Shown: positions 1-7,720, counted from the stretch's first letter. The stretch is 64,000 nucleotides of DNA from Chloroflexota bacterium (GCA_016223135.1 JACRPQ010000010.1:203130-267129); one strand, 5' to 3'. The notes: generated from the sequence alone by a model not told the origin. Program-made: numbers and translations.

Positions 1-317
1 AATATGCCTACGACCTGCTCTCTCCCATCTCCTACCTGCGCCCCGCACTCGACATCCCCTACTGCCATCACGAACACTGGGACGGCAGCGGCTACCCACG
101 CGGCTTGAAAGGCGAACAAATTCCCCTGGCGGCGCGCATCTTCTCCGTCGTGGATATTTGGGACGCCCTGCTCTCCGACCGTCCCTACCGCAAAGCATGG
201 CCCCGCGCAAAAGTCCTTGCCTACATCAAAAGCATCGCCGGCACCATTTTAGACCCTCAAGTGGTCGAGGCGTTTCTGAAGATGATTAGCGAACAAGAAG
301 CAAAAAAAGATGAGTGA
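1..317 (+). CDS. HD-GYP domain protein, C-terminal part (truncated by window edge)
   Basis: The open frame enters from the left edge (first full codon at base 3) and ends at TGA 315-317. The visible 104 residues include HHEHWDGSGYPRGLKG near residue 22 and then ARIFSVVDIWDALLSDRPYR. These are the HHExxDGxGYP signature and following helix of HD-GYP phosphodiesterases, which hydrolyse cyclic di-GMP to pGpG/GMP using bound metal ions. Any N-terminal sensor domain lies outside the window, so the signal is unknown. A GGDEF cyclase is encoded at 39432-40517, so the organism probably uses cyclic di-GMP. Confidence 0.85.
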   Translation, partial: YAYDLLSPISYLRPALDIPYCHHEHWDGSGYPRGLKGEQIPLAARIFSVVDIWDALLSDRPYRKAWPRAKVLAYIKSIAGTILDPQVVEAFLKMISEQEAKKDE

Positions 318-342
318 CGGCTGGCGTCACTCATCTTTTTTT
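309..342 (+). terminator. Rho-independent terminator of the HD-GYP gene
   Basis: A perfect 11-bp stem (309-319 with 325-335), a 5-nt loop and seven T residues. The stop codon of the gene lies inside the 5' arm. The A-run before the stem would pair with the T-run, so it may also work on the opposite strand. Confidence 0.85.
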
Positions 343-576
343 ATGCATCACTTCTTATCTGCAAAAAGGTCGTTCTTCCCGCCGAGATCGCCGAGATATG
401 GCAATGAAGACATCTACGCCTTCGGCGGCTCTGCGGTAGTTTTTTTTTCTAGCCACCCGGCACTTTTGTTTTAGGACGCAGATGAACGCTGATTTACGCT
501 GATTTAAGTTCTTTTGCGTTTATCTGCGTTTTTCAGCGTCCCATTTGAAACTGTCAGGTCGCTAGTTTTTTAGTCA
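343..576. repeat. Gene-free stretch with decayed intergenic repeats
   Basis: No ORF. Bases about 360-440 (a GCAAAAAGGTCGTT start followed by CCGCCGAGATCGCCGAG) resemble stretches at about 16433-16510 and 45770-45825. Bases about 478-541 are an imperfect inverted repeat built of words such as CGCAGATGAACGCTGATTT and TTATCTGCGTTTTTCAGCG. They look like worn non-coding repeat families with no protein-coding role. Confidence 0.5.
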
Positions 577-1788
577 TCACTTCACGCGCAAGAATTTGCG
601 TTTGCCCACCTGCAAAACGCCCGGATGCGGGAAAGGCGTATCGCCGCGCTCCAGCACCTCCCCATCCAGACGTACCCCCTTCTGGTCAATCAAACGCCGC
701 GCCTCGCTGCGGCTGGATGCCATCTCCGCCGCCAGAATGACATCCAAAACCGTCTGCCCCTCCCGCAATTGGTATTCGGGCATTTCGTCCGGCGTCTCCT
801 TCTTTTGGAACATGCGGATGAAGGTTTCCTGTGCCGCTTCCGCCTCCGCCTCGCCGTAGAAAATGGACGTAATCTCAAACGCCATCTTCATCTTCGCGTC
901 ACGCGGATGCATCCTGCCGGAAGCCACTTCCTTCTCAATTGCCTCAATCTCATGCGGCGTCCAGCGTGTGGCAAGGCGCATATACGTGCCCATCGCAAAG
1001 TCGGGGATGGACATCAACTTGCCATACATATCCTCCGCGCCGCTGTTGATTGGCACGATGTTGCCGGTGGATTTCGACATGCGCTGAACGCCATCGGTGC
1101 CTGGCAGAATGCCGGTGATGATGCCCACCAGCGGCTTCTGCCCCAGCGCCTCCTGCAGTTTCCGCCCGGCGACGATGATGTTGAACAACTGGTCGGTGCC
1201 GCCCACCTGCACATCGGTCTGCAGGGCGACGGCGTCGTACCCCTGCATCAAGGCATAAAAGGTCTCATGCAGATAGATGGCTTCACCCTTTTCGAGTCGT
1301 TTGGCGAAATTCTCGCGCGCCAAAAACTGCTGAACCGTGAAATTCTGCCCCAGGCGGATCAAATCCACCAGCGACAACTTGCTCAACCATTCGCCGTTGT
1401 AACGGATTTTGGTTCTCTCGCGGTCCAGCACGCGGAAAGCCTGTTCGGCGTAGGTGCGGGCATTTTCGGCGACCTGTTCCTCGGTCAGGATGGGACGCGC
1501 CTTGTTCTTGTCCGAAGGGTCGCCCACCAGCGCCGTATAACTGCCGATGAGGAACGTCACCTCGTGTCCCAAATCCTGAAACTGGCGGAGTTTACGCATC
1601 GTAATCGTATGCCCCAGGTGCAGGTCGGTGGAGGTGGGATCGTAGCCGCAATACACACGCAGAGGTCTGCCCTCCTTTTCGGCTTCGATCAGACGCTGGC
1701 GCAGTTCGTTCGTCATCGCCTGCTTTAATTCCTCATCGCCGTATTCGGTGCCTTGCATCAAAAGTTCGACTTGTTCTTCGATATTCAT
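577..1788 (-). CDS. tyrS: Tyrosyl-tRNA synthetase
   Basis: Class I synthetase that charges tRNA-Tyr with tyrosine in the cytoplasm. The 403-residue product has the HIGH-type signature HLGH in the context GYDPTSTDLHLGHT (about residue 50), the KMSKS loop as RMSKSTGN, and a C-terminal S4 RNA-binding domain (from about residue 340, ASSRSEARRLIDQKGVRLDG). I start it at the ATG at 1788, which has GGAGAGG six nt upstream; an earlier in-frame ATG at 1821 falls inside a terminator hairpin and has no binding site. The gene has its own promoter (1924-1929) and an approximately 130-nt leader that looks like a ribosome-mediated attenuator (separate entries). Confidence 0.95.
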   Translation of the reverse strand: MNIEEQVELLMQGTEYGDEELKQAMTNELRQRLIEAEKEGRPLRVYCGYDPTSTDLHLGHTITMRKLRQFQDLGHEVTFLIGSYTALVGDPSDKNKARPILTEEQVAENARTYAEQAFRVLDRERTKIRYNGEWLSKLSLVDLIRLGQNFTVQQFLARENFAKRLEKGEAIYLHETFYALMQGYDAVALQTDVQVGGTDQLFNIIVAGRKLQEALGQKPLVGIITGILPGTDGVQRMSKSTGNIVPINSGAEDMYGKLMSIPDFAMGTYMRLATRWTPHEIEAIEKEVASGRMHPRDAKMKMAFEITSIFYGEAEAEAAQETFIRMFQKKETPDEMPEYQLREGQTVLDVILAAEMASSRSEARRLIDQKGVRLDGEVLERGDTPFPHPGVLQVGKRKFLRVK

Positions 1789-1815
1789 GAAAGCCTCTCC
1801 ATGGAGTAATGTGAC

Positions 1816-1862
1816 AAACAAAAACGCGCCCTCGATGGTGGGCGCGTTAGACTACACCATCG
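1816..1862 (-). promoter_or_regulatory. Attenuator hairpins of tyrS (antiterminator/terminator)
   Basis: On the minus strand, segment 3 (AACGCGCCC, 1848-1840) pairs with segment 4 (GGGCGCGTT, 1831-1823), followed by TTTGTTT: an intrinsic terminator just before tyrS. Segment 2 (CGATGGTG, 1862-1855) can instead pair over 8 bp with CACCATCG (1840-1833), which is the terminator loop plus one stem base; this traps the 5' terminator arm in a loop. Segment 1 (UGCCAUC, 1881-1875, inside the leader peptide) can pair with segment 2 over 7 bp including two G-U pairs. This is the 1:2, 2:3, 3:4 logic of amino acid operon attenuators. A classical T-box consensus is not visible. Confidence 0.75.
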
Positions 1863-1869
1863 CAGGAAG

Positions 1870-1917
1870 TCAGGGATGGCAGTAATAGCACACGTACGCA
1901 AAGCAAACAGCGGACAT
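1870..1917 (-). CDS. Tyrosine-rich leader peptide of tyrS
   Basis: A 15-codon ORF encoding MSAVCFAYVCYYCHP, with three tyrosine codons, two adjacent (codons 11 and 12). Its ATG sits 6 nt after a TATAAT box, the same spacing as other apparently leaderless genes here. A ribosome waiting at codons 11-12 would cover segment 1 (1881-1875) and leave segment 2 free to form the antiterminator; one reaching the stop (1872-1870) would cover segment 2 and allow the terminator. The geometry is seen in the sequence; the mechanism is inferred from the trp/his attenuator model. Confidence 0.72.
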   Translation of the reverse strand: MSAVCFAYVCYYCHP

Positions 1918-1923
1918 GCGCTT

Positions 1924-1929
1924 ATTATA
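1924..1929 (-). promoter_or_regulatory. -10 box of the tyrS transcript
   Basis: TATAAT on the minus strand, 6 nt before the leader peptide ATG and just past the stop codon of the upstream lipoprotein gene. The -35 region would lie inside that gene's 3' end and matches consensus poorly (TTCAAC at 1952-1947). Confidence 0.65.
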
Positions 1930-1934
1930 CAGCA

Positions 1935-2597
1935 TCACTGACCAAGGTTGAAGGAAAACACCCAGGGACCGCGCACCGTATAGAATTCGTCGCTAAAGAC
2001 GATTTGCTCCGCTTCCTCCTGGGACATGGAGTCTGGTTTGCCCACAATTTGCAGAGTCTGCACCCCGGCCGAATCCACGCACGCCAGCGTGATGGGGATG
2101 CCGCGCTCGGAAAGTTTCTGCTGAATTTTGAACAGGTAAATTGTGCAATATTCCTCGGCGCGAGGCGGAGAGGCAATGGCGTCAATGGTGAGGAGGGCGG
2201 CGGTCAGGTCGGCGTCGGGCGGCACGTTGAAGAAGGTCAGGTCGTCGCAGCGCAGACCGGATTGTCCCTCCACCGCTTCCTGCATGGTCAGCAGAGTCGA
2301 GCTAAAGTCAAGGAGCGAACCGCCGGCATATTGCAGGCTGGCGCTCCAAATAGACCAATTGGATGTGTCGAGCAGGGTGTAGCAAACCTCGGCGTGAACT
2401 TCCTTGCCGTTGCGCCAGGCACGCTCCAAACGGACTTCAACGCCGCTGGCAGATTGAACCGCCGAGGCAGACGCCGCTTCCAGCGTGGGATAAGAGGGGT
2501 CAATGTAAGCAGTAGGAGGCGGCGGCTCTGTCGGCGCACCAGAGGGCAACGTGCAGGCGGAAAGAAAAAACAGCACAACAAGGATGATTTTTTTCAT
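1935..2597 (-). CDS. Predicted lipoprotein of unknown function
   Basis: A 220-residue protein with a short basic start, a hydrophobic stretch and the lipobox LSAC, so Cys15 is the probable lipidated residue. A Pro-rich spacer follows. The mature part has no family I recognise; it contains two or three spaced cysteines (CYTLL, CDDLTFF, YCTIYLF, ACVDS) that could form disulfides outside the membrane. It starts 18 nt after the epimerase stop and has GGGAG before the ATG, so the two genes are probably co-transcribed. Function not assigned. Confidence 0.75.
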   Translation of the reverse strand: MKKIILVVLFFLSACTLPSGAPTEPPPPTAYIDPSYPTLEAASASAVQSASGVEVRLERAWRNGKEVHAEVCYTLLDTSNWSIWSASLQYAGGSLLDFSSTLLTMQEAVEGQSGLRCDDLTFFNVPPDADLTAALLTIDAIASPPRAEEYCTIYLFKIQQKLSERGIPITLACVDSAGVQTLQIVGKPDSMSQEEAEQIVFSDEFYTVRGPWVFSFNLGQ

Positions 2598-2615
2598 GCA
2601 GGCTCCCGGAAAGGT

Positions 2616-3509
2616 TCAGTTGAAAAGGTCGCGCACGGCATCCGCCAATGCGGGGAAACGGAAGGTGTAGCCAAGTTCGAGCAGCCGCTTGGGCTGGGCG
2701 TAACTGCCTTCGGTGAGCAGAACGCTCATTTCACCCAGTGGGATTTTGAGCAAAAAGGCTGGCATGTGAAACCAATAGGGACGCTTCAATTCCTTAGCAA
2801 TAATCCGCATAAACTCGGCGTTGGAAGTGGGCGTGGGCGCAATCAGGTTGAAGGGACCGCGCGCCGCTTCATTTTGGAGCAGGAATTTAACCGCCCTTAC
2901 GTAGTCATCTATGTGTATCCAGGGGACGGCTTGTCTGCCGTCGCCAAATCTGCCGCCGAAGAATAGACGCACCGGCAGCGCCATGAGCGGAAACATCCCG
3001 CCGCGCCGCGCCATGACAACCGCCGTGCGGATCACGACGCGCCGAACACCCAGTTCCTCGATGGGTTGGGTCGCGTTCTCCCATGCCACGGTCAGCTGCG
3101 CGAGGAAGTCGTCGGCGGGCGGTGTAGATTCGTCGGCGACGGTGTCATTCCGCAAGCCGTAGTGGTTGATGCCGGAGGCTTGGACGAAGACGCGCGGGCG
3201 GCGGGAAGAGGCTTGGATGGCGGCGGCAAGCGCCCGTCCAGGTAAGATGCGGGAATCGAGGAAGCGTTGTTTTTGGCGGCGGGTCCAGGGCCAGTGATCC
3301 AGCCCGTAGCCGGTCAGGTTGATGACTGCATCCATTTCAGAGAGACGGCTTGCCCAGCCGCCGTCGGTTGTTTTGCCATCCCATTGGATTTGCGCGGGGG
3401 TGCGGGGAGGCTGGCGCGTCAGGATAAATACGCGGTGACCGTCCTGCTCGAGGGACTGGGCAAGGGCAGAGCCAAGGAAACCGCTGCCGCCGGCAATGAG
3501 GATGTTCAT
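2616..3509 (-). CDS. NAD(P)-dependent epimerase, TIGR01777/SulA-like family
   Basis: The 297-residue product opens with the Rossmann motif MNILIAGGSGFLGSALA and carries the features of the TIGR01777 sugar-epimerase-like family: GLDHWPWTRRQK, VFVQASGINHYG, and WIHIDDYVRA in the second half. The C-terminal PxxLLEELGYxFRFP-type tail (RLLELGYTFRFP) is the DUF1731 segment typical of the family. Members are extended short-chain dehydrogenases, but the substrate is not established. AAGGA precedes the ATG. First gene of a likely two-gene operon with the lipoprotein downstream. Confidence 0.88.
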   Translation of the reverse strand: MNILIAGGSGFLGSALAQSLEQDGHRVFILTRQPPRTPAQIQWDGKTTDGGWASRLSEMDAVINLTGYGLDHWPWTRRQKQRFLDSRILPGRALAAAIQASSRRPRVFVQASGINHYGLRNDTVADESTPPADDFLAQLTVAWENATQPIEELGVRRVVIRTAVVMARRGGMFPLMALPVRLFFGGRFGDGRQAVPWIHIDDYVRAVKFLLQNEAARGPFNLIAPTPTSNAEFMRIIAKELKRPYWFHMPAFLLKIPLGEMSVLLTEGSYAQPKRLLELGYTFRFPALADAVRDLFN

Positions 3510-3576
3510 GATTGTTCCTTCATGACAGTTGGTGTCACAGCCAAAAGTTGGATTTTACGAATTATGGCATCTGGCA

Positions 3577-3582
3577 TATAAT
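3577..3582 (+). promoter_or_regulatory. -10 box of the HNH gene
   Basis: TATAAT 21 nt before the HNH start codon; a good ribosome binding site (GGAGG) lies in between, so this one is a conventional short leader rather than a leaderless start. A TTTTAC hexamer sits 18 nt upstream as a weak -35. Confidence 0.55.
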
Positions 3583-3603
3583 CGTGCCTGTTGCGGAGGC
3601 AGA

Positions 3604-4107
3604 ATGCACGAACCCGTGCTGGTGCTAAACGCCAATTTCGAACCGATCAACGTCTGTACCACGCGCCGTGCGGTGGGGCTGCTCCTGGCGGGCAAAGCCG
3701 ACATGGTGATGAACGGACGCGGTCACATCAAAACCGTATCGCAGTTGATCCCGCGCCCCTCGATCATCCGGCTGGAAATGCAAGTCCACCGTCCGAGACC
3801 GCGCGTCAAGTTGACGCGCCGCGAGGTATTTCGACGCGACAATTATACCTGCCAGTATTGCGGCAAGCGCGACGGCAGCATGACGGTGGATCACGTCATT
3901 CCGCGGCACATGGGCGGCAAACACGAGTGGACGAACGTAGTGACCGCCTGCCCGCACTGCAATCACCGCAAGGGCGGGCGCAAGGTGGAGGAGGTACACA
4001 TGCAGTTGCTGCATCCGCCCAAGGAGCCGCCGGCGAGCGCCATGTATCTCTTCGGCAGGCATTTGAACGAATATCGGGAATGGGAGCCGTACATCAACGG
4101 CTGGTAA
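3604..4107 (+). CDS. HNH endonuclease
   Basis: A 167-residue protein starting MHEPVLVLNANFEPINVC, typical of the stand-alone HNH nuclease family found next to housekeeping genes in many bacteria. The HNH core occupies about residues 75-125: YTCQYCGKRD with a CxxC pair, VDHVIPRHMGG with the catalytic His, and NVVTACPHCNHRKGGR with the second CxxC pair, so a structural zinc plus a catalytic metal are expected. The start at 3604 has GGAGG 5-6 nt upstream; the longer in-frame ORF from 3529 lacks one. Biological role unknown; proteins of this group are not usually part of an obvious mobile element. Confidence 0.88.
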   Translation: MHEPVLVLNANFEPINVCTTRRAVGLLLAGKADMVMNGRGHIKTVSQLIPRPSIIRLEMQVHRPRPRVKLTRREVFRRDNYTCQYCGKRDGSMTVDHVIPRHMGGKHEWTNVVTACPHCNHRKGGRKVEEVHMQLLHPPKEPPASAMYLFGRHLNEYREWEPYINGW

Positions 4108-4117
4108 ATATCCTTCC

Positions 4118-4150
4118 AACCCCTCTCCAACGCGGGAGGGGTTTTGTTTT
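4118..4150 (+). terminator. Terminator of the HNH gene
   Basis: AACCCCTCTCC (4118-4128) pairs with GGGAGGGGTT (4134-4143) with a mismatch, followed by a T-rich tail. The same C-rich/G-rich word family occurs inside genes at 33192-33232 and 58503-58551. Confidence 0.75.
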
Positions 4151-4540
4151 ATAAGCGTCTGTTACGCAGTGGCGCGAGACTTTGACCTCTTGCATAAGTC
4201 AGCCGACGTTACAACTGCCCTAGCGGGCGTTGCCATGGGAGAACGTCTCTTACGCAAAGGCGTCTCCGACAAAACCAGTGCGGTATCTGCCATGCCTGCA
4301 CGGACGTGAACGTCCGTGCTATTCGGACAAAGTCCCGCCAAGGCGGGACTAGTCCGCTTGAGCGGGCTTGGTAGGAATAGCACGGGGGTTAATCCCCGTG
4401 CGACGCTAAGGTAAGCTACAAGCTCACCTTACGCAGTTTCTTCGTAGCGCGGGTCATGTCGCCCGAAAACGCGAGATAAATCTCGCGCTACTGCGTAAGG
4501 TGAGTTACAAGTATTCACCTCTCATGGGGGCGCACGGTGG
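4151..4540. repeat. Gene-free palindrome cluster, including an 82-bp TTACGCA-ended element
   Basis: No ORF worth calling. The stretch is a string of small palindromes: GCACGGACGTGAACGTCCGTGC-type (around 4298), AGTCCCGCCAAGGCGGGACT (around 4331), and GCACGGGGGTTAATCCCCGTGC-type (around 4380). It ends with an 82-bp element at 4423-4504 that has perfect 15-bp terminal inverted repeats (CTCACCTTACGCAGT) and a nested stem TAGCGCG/CGCGCTA. A close relative lies at 15038-15121, so this is an interspersed family, MITE-like or REP-like. The same TTACGCA word recurs near 4167 and 4244. Confidence 0.75.
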
Positions 4541-4570
4541 AAAATAAAAACGCGCCCAAATGGACGCGCT
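4541..4570 (-). terminator. Terminator of tRNA-Ser
   Basis: On the minus strand CGCGTCC, an ATTT loop, GGGCGCG, then TTTTTATTTT; it lies 6 nt past the tRNA 3' end. Confidence 0.8.
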
Positions 4571-4575
4571 TCCTC

Positions 4576-4665
4576 TGGCGGGAAGGGAGGGATTCGAACC
4601 CTCGGTGGACCGGAGCCCACAACGGTTTTCGAGACCGTCCCATTCAACCACTCTGGCACCTTCCC
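4576..4665 (-). tRNA. tRNA-Ser(CGA)
   Basis: A 90-nt minus-strand cloverleaf. The acceptor stem is GGGAAGG/CCTTCCC, followed by discriminator G and an encoded CCA. The anticodon stem is ACGGT/ACCGT around the loop CTCGAAA, giving anticodon CGA, which reads UCG. The long variable arm (about 16 nt) and the T arm with GGTTCGAATCC are typical of tRNA-Ser. It has its own promoter (4688-4693) and a terminator directly behind it. Confidence 0.95.
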
Positions 4666-4687
4666 AAATACAGGACACAGCGGCGAG

Positions 4688-4693
4688 ATTATA
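4688..4693 (-). promoter_or_regulatory. -10 box of tRNA-Ser
   Basis: TATAAT on the minus strand 22 nt before the mature tRNA 5' end, in the gap after the beta-CASP nuclease stop codon. Confidence 0.6.
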
Positions 4694-4695
4694 AC

Positions 4696-6093
4696 TTAAA
4701 TTTCGACGCTGGAATGCAATTCGGGGTAATATACCTCGCGCATGGATTGTTCTTTCAGCTTCTCCATCAGCGCCAGGGCAGGTTTTTCTTCGCCATGCAC
4801 GAGGAAGACCTTTTTGACGTTCTTCTTCACCGCCGTTGCATATTCTACGAGCAGATTTTGCCCCGCATGACCGGACAAGCCGCCAATCGTGGCAATTTCG
4901 GCTTTGACCGTGTACGGCTCGCCAAAGATTCTGACATGCTTCTCGCGGTCGGCGAGGCGGCGTCCGAGCGTGTGCGGCGCCTGCCACGAGACAATGCAAA
5001 TCGTGTTTTTGGGGTTGCCGATGTTGTTCCGCAGGTGATGCAGGATGCGTCCCGTCTCCGCCATGCCTGAAGCGGAGATGATAACCATCGGGTCTTTACG
5101 TTCATTCAACGCTTTGGATTCTTCCACCGAACGGACATAGGTCAACAGTTTGAACTCCAGCGCCGGGTGACGCGCCTCTTCCACAAACTGACGCGTCTCG
5201 GCGTCGAAACATTCGGGATGACGCCGGAACACATCCGAAGCATTGACCGCCAGCGGACTATCCACAAAGACCGGCACGCGCGGCACGCCGTTTTCGAACA
5301 TCATCAAATTCAAGTTATAGACGAGTTCCTGCGTGCGCCCCACTGCAAACGCCGGAATGATGACCTTGCCGCCGCGCCCAATGGTGCGCGAAACCACCTC
5401 CCGAAATTCATCGAATGCCTGCGATGGGTCATGGTGCGATTTGTCGCCGTAGGTGCACTCCATGAGCAGATAATCCACATCCGGCGGAGGCAGAACCGGG
5501 TCGCGCAGCAGCGGCAGTTTGTACCGTCCAATGTCGCCGGAGAACCAGAAGCGAATCTTCTTTCCTTTTTCCTCGATCTCCAGCAAGACTGCCGCCGAAC
5601 CCAGAATGTGACCGGCTTCGATGAAACGCGCCGTCACGCCGGGGATGACCTCGAAAGGCTGGTCGTAATCCACGCCGTGCAGTAACTCTGCCGCTTGTAA
5701 TGCGTCGGCTTCAGTGTAGAGCGGCTCAATGGGTTCTTCGTTGCGCGCGGCGCGTTTTTTGTTCACGAACTCCGCGTCTGCTTCCTGAATTCGCCCGGAG
5801 TCCGCCATCATAATTGCCGCCAGGTCAACAGTTGCTTTCGTGGCAAAGATGGGACCTGTGTAACCGCTTTTCACCAGGTTGGGCAGGTTACCGCAATGGT
5901 CAATGTGAGCGTGCGAAAGAATGACCGCGTCCACCGTGCGCGGGTCATAGGCGAAGTTAAGGTTACGGGCGTAGGTATCGTCTCTTCGACCCTGATACAG
6001 TCCACAGTCCAGAAGGAGGCGGCGTCCGTTCACTTCCAGCAAATGCTGGCTGCCGGTCACCGTTTGCGCTGCGCCATGAAAGGTAATCCGCAT
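4696..6093 (-). CDS. MBL-fold beta-CASP nuclease (CPSF73/Ysh1-like)
   Basis: A 465-residue metallo-beta-lactamase protein of the RNA-processing branch. It opens with MRITFHGAAQTVTGSQH and has the zinc signature SHAHIDHCGNLP (about residue 55), GHILGSA (about 165), FSGDIGR (about 190), MECTYGD, then a beta-CASP insertion and a final RMMTL-like block with SGHAGQ and LVHGE. Relatives cut RNA endonucleolytically or 5' to 3' in the cytoplasm. The start at 6093 has GGGAG upstream and lies 1 nt after the stop of the RNase D-like gene. The pairing of two RNA nucleases in one operon suggests a shared RNA turnover or tRNA-processing role. Confidence 0.9.
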   Translation of the reverse strand: MRITFHGAAQTVTGSQHLLEVNGRRLLLDCGLYQGRRDDTYARNLNFAYDPRTVDAVILSHAHIDHCGNLPNLVKSGYTGPIFATKATVDLAAIMMADSGRIQEADAEFVNKKRAARNEEPIEPLYTEADALQAAELLHGVDYDQPFEVIPGVTARFIEAGHILGSAAVLLEIEEKGKKIRFWFSGDIGRYKLPLLRDPVLPPPDVDYLLMECTYGDKSHHDPSQAFDEFREVVSRTIGRGGKVIIPAFAVGRTQELVYNLNLMMFENGVPRVPVFVDSPLAVNASDVFRRHPECFDAETRQFVEEARHPALEFKLLTYVRSVEESKALNERKDPMVIISASGMAETGRILHHLRNNIGNPKNTICIVSWQAPHTLGRRLADREKHVRIFGEPYTVKAEIATIGGLSGHAGQNLLVEYATAVKKNVKKVFLVHGEEKPALALMEKLKEQSMREVYYPELHSSVEI

Positions 6094-6094
6094 G

Positions 6095-7222
6095 TCATCT
6101 CCCAATCAGTTGATAAATCTGTTCGCCATATTGTTCGAAACGAAACGGCGATTCGCACATCATTGTTCGTAACTCTTCAAGATTCTTCGGAGGATGTTCG
6201 GCAAGCATGTGCAGCAAGCCTTTGGGCAGGACGATATCGGACTCGACCTTCATCCCTTCTGCAACTTTTTTCCGCCATGTCTTCAACTTATCCAGGCGGC
6301 GGATTACCGCTTCTTTCGGACGTTCAGCCTGTTCTGCCTTCACAAGCGGATTCTTCATCCCGCGCCGGGTTGCCGCCAAAATTTGCCCGCCCCAGAGATG
6401 AATCTGTTTTTGGCTCAAGCCCAGCGCCGCCAGGTCTACATCTTTTTCGGGTGGATTCTTGGCGATGTCCAACAGGAGAGCATCGGGAATCACCTTGAAC
6501 GGCGGACGATTCAGGGATTCGGCGATAGTGTCGCGGCACAGGCAAAGTTCACGCAGGATGGTCAGTTCACGCGGGGTGATGTCCTTGCGGGCGCCAAAAC
6601 GCTTCCAGGATGAGCCGTTCGTTTTCTCTTTTGGCTCGCTCACGCGGCAAACAAGGGAAAAGTCATCGAGGGCGTAGCCCCACCTTCCCTTTTCGCGCAG
6701 TTCCGCTTCCAGCAAATCACGCAAGGGCAGGAGATAGTGCGTATCCATGCGGGCGTAGTCCAACTGTTCAGGGGTAAGGGGACGGGCTGCCCAGTCCGCT
6801 TTTTGGTAGCGTTTATCCACTTTGACATGAAATTTTTCGTTCAAGATGGCATCCAGCCCCACAAAGGAATATCCCAAAATGCGGGCGGCTTGCATGGTAT
6901 CGAACAGGTTCTTGAACTCGAAACCGTAATCGCGCTTCAGGCAGATCAGGTCATATTCGGCAGCGTGGAAAACTTTTTCGATGCGCGGGCTGGCAAAGAG
7001 CGGCGCCAACGACTGGAGGTCGTCGAAGGCAAGCGGATCAAGGACATAGTCCGTTTCGGGCGTAGAGAATTGGATGAGACAGACTTGCTCACGGTAGGCG
7101 TGCAGGCTGTTGGATTCCGTATCCACGGCAATGCGTTGTTGGGCGGCGAGGTCCTCCACCATGTGCTTGAGGCTGACGGGTTCCTCCACCCATATCGGCG
7201 GTGGAAGTGGTTCTACGGTCAT
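6095..7222 (-). CDS. rnd: Ribonuclease D-like 3'-5' exonuclease
   Basis: A 375-residue DEDDy exonuclease. Exo I is VDTESNSLHAY (Asp34, Glu36), Exo II is FHAAEYDL (about residue 86), Exo III is LDYARMDTHYLL (about 157) with the catalytic Tyr. An HRDC-type domain follows (about 220-300, beginning TPRELTILRELCLCRD), and a second helical segment near 340. RNase D trims 3' ends of tRNA precursors and other stable RNAs. Its ATG overlaps the stop codon of the upstream acetyltransferase by 4 nt (ATGA), so the two are translationally coupled; the beta-CASP nuclease follows directly. Confidence 0.9.
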   Translation of the reverse strand: MTVEPLPPPIWVEEPVSLKHMVEDLAAQQRIAVDTESNSLHAYREQVCLIQFSTPETDYVLDPLAFDDLQSLAPLFASPRIEKVFHAAEYDLICLKRDYGFEFKNLFDTMQAARILGYSFVGLDAILNEKFHVKVDKRYQKADWAARPLTPEQLDYARMDTHYLLPLRDLLEAELREKGRWGYALDDFSLVCRVSEPKEKTNGSSWKRFGARKDITPRELTILRELCLCRDTIAESLNRPPFKVIPDALLLDIAKNPPEKDVDLAALGLSQKQIHLWGGQILAATRRGMKNPLVKAEQAERPKEAVIRRLDKLKTWRKKVAEGMKVESDIVLPKGLLHMLAEHPPKNLEELRTMMCESPFRFEQYGEQIYQLIGR

Positions 7223-7695
7223 AGACGGTCATTATATCGCACCGCCTGCAATGCTTTCGCCGGCTGGATGCGCTTCTCCATGATCAAGGCGTCTTCTTCG
7301 TCGGAGTAATACCGTCCCCACACATCAACGGTCTGATAGCCTTCCTGTTCGTACAAGGCAATCGCGCCATGATTGGAGACGCGCACCGACAATTTGATGA
7401 AAGGCAAGTGAACGCGTTCTTCGCAGGCGCGCAAGAGCATGCGCCCAATTCCGCGCCGCTGAAAGCGAGGGTCCACCGCAATGGTGGAGAGCCAGGCAAC
7501 AGAGTGGGAAGGACGCGGGTCGCAGGCGGCAAAACCAATCATCTCGTCACCCTCCACTGCCTTGAGGCGGATGATCGCGGGCCAGGTCAGCACTGCGACC
7601 AAGTCCAACAGGGGCCAGGCGTCTTTTTCAAAACAGATCTGTTCAAGCCGCTGCAGGGCTTTCAGATCGAGCAGGTTTGCGGGTTGGATTTCCAT
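7219..7695 (-). CDS. GNAT acetyltransferase, RimI-like
   Basis: A 158-residue single GNAT domain with the acetyl-CoA loop VDPRFQRRGIGRMLL (Q/RxxGxG/A) at about residue 85 and the late motif NHGAIALYEQEGYQ, both typical of RimI-type N-terminal acetyltransferases; the actual substrate is not known. I start it at 7695 (MEIQPANLL) because a TAGAAT box (7709-7704) lies 8 nt upstream and no Shine-Dalgarno is present, which fits the leaderless pattern of the window. A longer frame from 7716 would start upstream of that -10 box. First gene of the operon with rnd and the beta-CASP nuclease. Confidence 0.82.
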   Translation of the reverse strand: MEIQPANLLDLKALQRLEQICFEKDAWPLLDLVAVLTWPAIIRLKAVEGDEMIGFAACDPRPSHSVAWLSTIAVDPRFQRRGIGRMLLRACEERVHLPFIKLSVRVSNHGAIALYEQEGYQTVDVWGRYYSDEEDALIMEKRIQPAKALQAVRYNDRL

Positions 7696-7720
7696 ACGGG
7701 GGAATTCTATCAACAAAAAA

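Noticed and set aside
625..1728. Long open frame (367 codons) on the plus strand across tyrS
   Set aside because: It is the complementary-strand shadow of the tyrS gene in high-G+C DNA; no family motifs, no binding site or promoter, and low-complexity composition.
1816..1929. tyrS leader as a T-box riboswitch
   Set aside because: A T-box consensus (AGGGTGG..ACCGCG) and a specifier loop are not visible in a leader this short; the Tyr-rich peptide and stem layout fit attenuation better.
3510..3560. A TTG-started leader ORF upstream of the epimerase (TAAAAT, 7 nt, TTG)
   Set aside because: TTG start, no amino acid bias and no terminator; too weak to call.
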